NCBI RefSeq assembly: GCF_030936135.1
Contig: NC_082601.1
Span: forward strand, 44,971,671-45,035,670
Direction: 5' to 3'
From: Gavia stellata
Lineage: Eukaryota; Chordata; Aves; Gaviiformes; Gaviidae
Length of the DNA: 64,000 bases
The first letter of the stretch is position 1, and the number at the start of each line of letters is the position of its first letter. Below, one piece after another: positions 63,401 through 64,000 of the stretch. The notes under the pieces are model-generated. The model saw nothing but the letters and a program-made list of their open reading frames with translations, made no database searches and had not been told where the DNA came from. Both the position numbers and the translations under genes were made by a program.

Positions 63401-64000
63401 AGGAGACACACAGAAAGGACAAACACAGACTTCACAGTCCCAAAGGAGACCGAAGTCTCCAGATGCAGACAACAGTCAGCAGCAGAGCTAAGAGAAGCAA
63501 AAATACAGTAGCTGCCTTCAGCTCAAAAGGCCTTATTAACGAAATCAGATTAAGTAGGATGAAGCTCCTATTACATAACCATATTTCTGCCTGCTGCGTT
63601 TCTGGTTTTATTTATTCAAAAGGAAATAAAGAAATAGCAGAGTGGTGATGTAGGGAGGGGAGGAAGCAGCTCAGGAAAGGTAATGAGTTTTCTTAGAAAG
63701 TCCATGAGCAGCATGAAAACACAGAGGCATCCTGGGTGCAGAATGATAATGGCCCTTCAATCACAATTGATTTCACAATTCAACTTTAGAACATCTCAGT
63801 ACAAAGCCTTTTGTGAGACAGAGGTGGAGAACGAGAATCTGCACTTTAATGGAGATGCTCTGGATGCTCAGCCACTGGCTCCATCAGCAGACCTGGGCTT
63901 TTGGCAGGGAAGGAGAAGGAGCCCAGATCTCGGAGGACATCAGTGCCTGATGCCGAGCTATTGCTTGGGCATATTACCTGGGAGGTGAGAATGAGGTGCC
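21264..64000 (-). CDS. HYDIN: HYDIN (hydrocephalus-inducing protein homolog), partial gene span
   Basis: HYDIN is a giant structural protein (over 5,000 residues in mammals) of the ciliary central-pair apparatus, built from many Ig-like ASH/MSP-type domains; its loss in mammals causes ciliary dyskinesia and hydrocephalus. The span contains 30 minus-strand exons, E1 (partial, right edge) to E30, about 4.9 kb of coding sequence, all with GT-AG borders. Translated segments follow vertebrate HYDIN in order, for example GEASLIDYLLDTTEIDCGLK, VRFDPPSANLPLG and GCYAVLPQ. The N-terminus lies beyond 64,000. Phase agrees at 25 of 29 exon junctions; exceptions are E16-E17, E22-E23, E23-E24 and E25-E26. 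The Hydin_ADK region and the C-terminal half are not present. As written it cannot encode a full protein; duplicate copy, assembly error and pseudogene remain possible. Confidence 0.93.
21736..21904 (-). CDS. HYDIN: HYDIN exon E29
   Basis: 169 bp. Encodes FKLETMDTDIRDLASHFTLQ, PQKGVLTASGHPVQVQLLFH and EDKPILQCQ. Acceptor TCACCCCAG, donor CCAG|GTGAGC. Confidence 0.94.
22397..22496 (-). CDS. HYDIN: HYDIN exon E28 (second of two tandem acceptors)
   Basis: 100 bp. Encodes AGGSVDFGMLKVLDDAKQVL, TLKNQGKYEIAC. Two AG acceptors lie 11 bp apart (CTCTGCAG at 22,508 and TTCTGCAG at 22,497). Only the second keeps phase with E27, so the exon is set to end at 22,496. Donor GCAG|GTGGGT. Confidence 0.92.
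23043..23142 (-). CDS. HYDIN: HYDIN exon E27
   Basis: 100 bp. Encodes VSGAENMLGIVQIENIQILA, EVYDVALSISMSK. Acceptor CACCTCAG, donor AAAG|GTGAGT. Confidence 0.94.
24002..24200 (-). CDS. HYDIN: HYDIN exon E26
   Basis: 199 bp. Encodes RDSETLVLQNSTPLPVAWWV, SGLENLGEDFSTSQDEGIVA and HLYFKATKALSIKKMIRLE. Acceptor TCTCTACAG, donor AGAG|GTGAGG. It starts one base before a codon boundary; E25 leaves one base, so the two cannot join in frame. Confidence 0.94.
24201..24786 (-). other. Interval where HYDIN_ADK-coding exons should lie
   Basis: Only 586 bp separate E25 and E26. In full-length HYDIN the corresponding interval encodes several hundred residues: the adenylate-kinase-like Hydin_ADK domain with its P-loop, charged coiled-coil linkers and further Ig-like modules. 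I find no P-loop motif or matching exon on the minus strand here. Confidence 0.75.
24787..24981 (-). CDS. HYDIN: HYDIN exon E25 (acidic linker)
   Basis: 195 bp. Encodes NFEDVQSLSDQGRKHSAGIV, a Ser-rich stretch and CGEEEEEEGTEERHGTG. It resembles the Ser/acidic linker that follows the PGEKLPPE segment in the family. Phase fits E24 but not E26. Acceptor TCCTCAG, donor ACAG|GTAATA. Confidence 0.75.
25520..25688 (-). CDS. HYDIN: HYDIN exon E24
   Basis: 169 bp. Encodes ILRMLKDCVCHTTFLLLPHA, PGEKLPPEVLEYYQDQKRLQ and a charged tail. The PGEKLPPE motif fixes its place just before the Hydin_ADK region in full-length proteins. Acceptor CACACAG, donor AACG|GTGAGG. Confidence 0.93.
25968..26112 (-). CDS. 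HYDIN: HYDIN exon E23, 1-nt deletion near its end
   Basis: 145 bp. Encodes LPYSCGAEGTVVVKNPCEFP and IEFYSLEFDQQYL, then the frame slips: the remaining bases read LRS instead of the acidic triplet the family has, and E24 joins only if one base is restored near 25,979. The likely loss is one G of a GG pair. The exon start expects a preceding exon ending one base into a codon, which E22 does not supply; direct splicing from E22 would hit a TAG at the third codon. Acceptor CATGCAG, donor GCAG|GTGAGA. Confidence 0.82.
26753..26902 (-). CDS. HYDIN: HYDIN exon E22
   Basis: 150 bp, 50 codons. Encodes VDKRLPARVHQKLLQESKAK, PCVFKVLPSAGALAPGQHCN and VQVRLSPPEE. Acceptor GTGCTCAG, donor AGAG|GTGAGA. It ends on a codon boundary, which E23 cannot accept; the family protein has further residues here. 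Confidence 0.93.
27295..27486 (-). CDS. HYDIN: HYDIN exon E21
   Basis: 192 bp, 64 codons. Encodes GPTFHVHLRANVTVPSL, SRDRLEFSAVQCGQCQEETA and QVPCKWFITMNEPVKK. Acceptor TTCACTAG, donor GAAG|GTAAAG. Confidence 0.95.
27603..27730 (-). CDS. HYDIN: HYDIN exon E20
   Basis: 128 bp. Encodes FSVDLDPVKHLPCCKTKTFE then VRFDPPSANLPLGAVDVLLP. Acceptor GTTCAAG, donor CAAG|GTACCT. Confidence 0.95.
28597..28736 (-). CDS. HYDIN: HYDIN exon E19
   Basis: 140 bp. Encodes AELPEEYVLDFGYVILRNIH, VMKITNTKQFPVSFHTDGRV and LCDT. The VLDFGYVI strand is strongly conserved in HYDIN. Acceptor CCTTTCAG, donor CACAG|GTAACC. Confidence 0.95.
29537..29670 (-). CDS. HYDIN: HYDIN exon E18
   Basis: 134 bp. Encodes FDTRLQMQTEQVLMEEHALE, then FDQRARRRLLK, a charged helical linker before the next Ig-like module. 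Acceptor TTCCTCAG, donor TCAA|GTTAGT. Ends two bases into a codon completed by E19. Confidence 0.9.
30419..30547 (-). CDS. HYDIN: HYDIN exon E17, frame broken inside
   Basis: 129 bp. In the phase set by E16 it begins GNKQYEKIL, which matches the family. Similarity then continues in another frame (EVTAKVEEDSQRVEA, ending NDSGTV), and that second frame is the one E18 requires. The switch is near 30,518-30,523, within CTCCGAGGTG on the minus strand; loss of one GA pair or gain of one C would explain it. Read uninterrupted, the first frame meets a stop in E18 near 29,579. Acceptor CCTTCAG, donor CGTG|GTGAGA. Confidence 0.78.
31072..31249 (-). CDS. HYDIN: HYDIN exon E16
   Basis: 178 bp. Encodes GYIGPGKEQVLKVYYLPGVP, GVFCRTFQVQVGHLEPKEIS and LKGEGIFPRTYLDLPENTK. 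Acceptor CCCTGCAG, donor AAAG|GTGAGC. It ends one base into a codon; the next exon honours this only for its first nine codons. Confidence 0.96.
32242..32379 (-). CDS. HYDIN: HYDIN exon E15
   Basis: 138 bp, 46 codons. Encodes LFNKVTKAEVTLQNSGKVGF and LPGVPLVVPST, an Ig-like core. Acceptor CTCTTCAG, donor CACG|GTGAGT. Confidence 0.94.
33260..33469 (-). CDS. HYDIN: HYDIN exon E14
   Basis: 210 bp, 70 codons. Encodes VFDILPLYGVLQPGESERVT, FTFFGHANIVASVTALCKVE and GGPTYEIGLSGEASLIDYLL. The FDxLPLYG...EGGPTYEI series is one of the best conserved in HYDIN. Acceptor CCCTCCAG, donor GAAG|GTACCA. Confidence 0.96.
34009..34143 (-). CDS. HYDIN: HYDIN exon E13
   Basis: 135 bp, 45 codons. An Ala/Glu-rich start (with repeated EGAAE) leads to KIKELMPFTEAEPLTLGVEE, which runs into E14. 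Acceptor TTTTCCAG, donor GGAG|GTAAGT. Confidence 0.85.
34144..36091 (-). other. HYDIN intron between E12 and E13
   Basis: 1.9 kb without a recognised element, except an A/C-rich low-complexity patch at about 35,828-35,880. Confidence 0.65.
36092..36284 (-). CDS. HYDIN: HYDIN exon E12 (low-complexity linker)
   Basis: 193 bp. After FSPPAPKFFIKAQPPKK it encodes a Ser/Glu/Ala-rich linker (EESSS..., AEALAAVGDPAQEPAVGDD) instead of an Ig-like strand. Acceptor TTTTCCAG, donor AAAG|GTAGAT. Phase joins E11 exactly (Arg codon split 2+1). Linkers here are fast-evolving, so assignment rests on phase and place. Confidence 0.82.
36285..44062 (-). other. Large HYDIN intron between E11 and E12
   Basis: 7.8 kb with no convincing exon on either strand. 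It holds a CR1 tail (38,646-38,783), an A/T low-complexity patch (about 39,210-39,257) and short poly-T and poly-A runs near 38,880 and 41,980. Many 60-180-codon open frames overlap in conflicting frames and look like chance. It is far longer than the other introns. Confidence 0.7.
38646..38783 (+). mobile_element. CR1 3'-end fragment
   Basis: The stretch runs through GAGGAGCAGGGAGTTGGACT and CCCTTCCAACTTGAGATATT to CTATGATTCTGTGAA, the standard CR1 3' tail and octamer end. Only the last ~140 bp remains, plus orientation, opposite to HYDIN. Confidence 0.88.
44063..44376 (-). CDS. HYDIN: HYDIN exon E11
   Basis: 314 bp, the longest exon in the window. Encodes PMKLEIGEELHLSISFNPAY, EKALKIRFLEHPQEEQVTVR, MAVDFGCLLNDTEAVRYVRM and TNCSPLPVRYHWSF. 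It covers the end of one Ig-like module and the start of the next. Acceptor CCTTGCAG, donor TGAG|GTATGT; ends two bases into a codon. Confidence 0.96.
44377..45231 (-). other. HYDIN intron between E10 and E11
   Basis: 0.85 kb; exon phases join directly. Nothing else seen. Confidence 0.6.
45232..45375 (-). CDS. HYDIN: HYDIN exon E10
   Basis: 144 bp, 48 codons. Encodes LPLSVVLALEQPFVICDADR then QPLPADVQ. Acceptor TTTCTGTAG, donor TTCAG|GTGAGC. Confidence 0.94.
45376..46784 (-). other. HYDIN intron between E9 and E10
   Basis: 1.4 kb; no exon or repeat recognised. Confidence 0.6.
46785..46928 (-). CDS. HYDIN: HYDIN exon E9
   Basis: 144 bp, 48 codons. Encodes VVKERLLCHAMVGSKAGKAQ and CEFVAPILQISSREITFRVE. 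Acceptor GCATGCAG, donor GAAG|GTAAGT. Confidence 0.94.
46929..48914 (-). other. HYDIN intron between E8 and E9
   Basis: 2.0 kb; open frames of up to 142 codons occur but show no domain and no splice context. Nothing assigned. Confidence 0.6.
48915..49170 (-). CDS. HYDIN: HYDIN exon E8
   Basis: 256 bp encoding LDPCCYHFKMTNKGRRTQYL, a basic linker (residues like KGKDSAQNPK) and FKLRPLRMELMPGKTVEMTL. Acceptor TCTTCTAG, donor CACAG|GTGAGG. The basic insert between two Ig-like modules is also a feature of family members. Confidence 0.94.
49401..49405. repeat. Target-site duplication AACAT, left copy
   Basis: Exact match to 49,994-49,998 on the other side of the LTR. Confidence 0.85.
49406..49993 (-). 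mobile_element. Solo LTR in HYDIN intron, minus orientation
   Basis: 588 bp with TG...CA termini (plus-strand ends TGTGGTGGGTTGACC and ACCCAACACA) and a perfect AACAT duplication on each side. Read on the minus strand it carries a TATA-like CAATAAAAGC (about 49,720) and an AATAAA signal (49,583-49,588) in LTR order. No internal viral genes. It shares its terminal ~130 bp pattern (ACGAG..., TTTTCTC..., CTGAGGA-GGGGAGTGA) with the LTR at 10,084-11,212, so the two belong to related families. It lies in the same sense as HYDIN, so its poly(A) signal could in principle act on the host transcript. Confidence 0.88.
49583..49588 (-). promoter_or_regulatory. AATAAA polyadenylation signal of the intronic LTR
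   Basis: TTTATT on the plus strand, AATAAA in LTR and HYDIN sense. Confidence 0.6.
49994..49998. repeat. Target-site duplication AACAT, right copy
   Basis: Pairs with 49,401-49,405. Confidence 0.85.
52120..52358 (-). CDS. HYDIN: HYDIN exon E7
   Basis: 239 bp. Encodes WRIEPSKGVIPPETEVSVTI, IENSRSYVIPVRAVGIGTTI and VTDKPFGPELNLGRHF, a near-diagnostic HYDIN stretch. Acceptor TCTTGCAG, donor TTCAG|GTAGGC; ends two bases into a codon that E8 completes to Ser. An in-frame ATG in the upstream intron makes it look like a free-standing small gene; it is an exon. Confidence 0.96.
52359..57554 (-). other. HYDIN intron between E6 and E7
   Basis: 5.2 kb. E6 and E7 join in phase and the family sequence is continuous across them, so no exon is expected. 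A poly-T run sits near 54,128-54,142. No repeat family was recognised. Confidence 0.7.
57555..57707 (-). CDS. HYDIN: HYDIN exon E6
   Basis: 153 bp, 51 whole codons. Encodes VGEGPVVSVHPSKINFGRIQ and LCNQTVIPASFWAEM. The HPSKINFG pattern is the conserved first strand of a HYDIN Ig-like module. Acceptor CTGGAGCAG, donor GATG|GTAAGT. Confidence 0.93.
59209..59373 (-). CDS. HYDIN: HYDIN exon E5
   Basis: 165 bp, 55 whole codons. Encodes VWYSSPTPCGIIQPRSLVEV then TLEAQVTGEQ and VFGSEGSPL. Acceptor GCCTTATAG, donor GCTG|GTGAGT. Confidence 0.92.
59852..59987 (-). CDS. HYDIN: HYDIN exon E4
   Basis: 136 bp encoding CIVPQLRVLNPVMTFGRCFL and YPYRQMLTLEND, the start of the next ASH-type module; its FGRCFLKYPY core is characteristic of HYDIN. 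Acceptor TTTGCCTAG, donor CTCAG|GTTTGG. Confidence 0.93.
61254..61354 (-). CDS. HYDIN: HYDIN exon E3
   Basis: 101 bp encoding VTLCSNTVKRYELALVVDVD and LALPLTAR, the closing strands of an Ig-like domain. Acceptor TTCCGCCAG, donor CCAG|GTATCA. Ends two bases into a codon completed by the first base of E4. Confidence 0.92.
62193..62428 (-). CDS. HYDIN: HYDIN exon E2
   Basis: 236 bp, acceptor TTTCCTAG, donor CCAG|GTATGG. It encodes FPRTLSCRLTNTSLVPMTF, LRIPGDGSGEPSVTSFVPV and, near the end, GTIRSQGVVDIQ, all typical of an early HYDIN Ig-like repeat. Starts two bases into a codon and ends on a codon boundary. Confidence 0.93.
62429..63977 (-). other. HYDIN intron between E1 and E2
   Basis: 1.5 kb. 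A 186-codon plus-strand frame (63,088-63,648) has no recognisable domain and is probably chance. Confidence 0.55.
63978..64000 (-). CDS. HYDIN: HYDIN exon E1, 3' end only (window edge)
   Basis: A donor CCCAG|GTAATA lies at 63,977/63,978. The visible 23 coding bases end one base into a codon, the phase required by E2. Too short to confirm by similarity. Confidence 0.4.

Noticed and set aside
63088-63648. 186-codon plus-strand frame
   Set aside because: No recognised domain, no promoter or splice signals, lies in a HYDIN intron.

Overview
The window looks like avian nuclear DNA. It carries a CR1 retrotransposon 3' end with the usual truncated layout, a second CR1 tail, two solo LTRs of types I associate with birds (both with TG...CA ends and perfect 5-bp target-site duplications), and a large split gene on the minus strand whose exons match vertebrate HYDIN, the giant central-pair protein of motile cilia. 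No bacterial-style genes, tRNAs, rRNAs or CRISPR arrays were seen. The species cannot be named from sequence alone.

Left third (1-21.3 kb): repeats and retroelements. Positions 1-8.39 kb are an almost pure pyrimidine block: TTC/CTATCTTCT-like units to about 3.17 kb, then TTCTGC-like units. An A+T bridge follows, then a purine block of AAAAG pentamers to 9.15 kb. After unassigned sequence comes a 1.13-kb solo LTR (10,084-11,212), a GC-rich island with a TATA-like box and a degenerate ~165-bp tandem repeat (11.2-12.9 kb), another A+T bridge, and a 3.2-kb ATGAA pentamer satellite that switches strand at 16.73 kb. Fragments of an endogenous retrovirus (LTR-like, possible gag-like, decayed env; 17.65-20.16 kb) and a minus-strand CR1 (20.2-21.05 kb) complete this part.

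Right two thirds (21.3-64 kb): HYDIN, transcribed right to left. I place 30 exons (one partial at the right edge) by GT-AG borders, reading phase and protein similarity. About 4.9 kb is coding, roughly 1,630 codons. The gene's 5' end lies beyond 64,000. The encoded modules are repeated Ig-like ASH/MSP domains.

The HYDIN copy is not intact as written. Two exons need a frame correction (near 25,979 and 30,520). At least one exon is missing between 26,112 and 26,753. The exons for the adenylate-kinase-like (Hydin_ADK) domain and neighbouring segments are missing between 24,200 and 24,787. Recognisable HYDIN sequence stops inside an exon near 21,291, next to retroelements, so the C-terminal half of the family protein is absent. 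The other 25 of 29 exon junctions keep phase and those exons lack internal stops. This suggests a young partial duplicate, a collapsed or misjoined assembly, or an early pseudogene, rather than an old dead copy. I found no clear new biological system. The strongest leads are the rearranged HYDIN locus and the strand-switching satellite architecture beside it.
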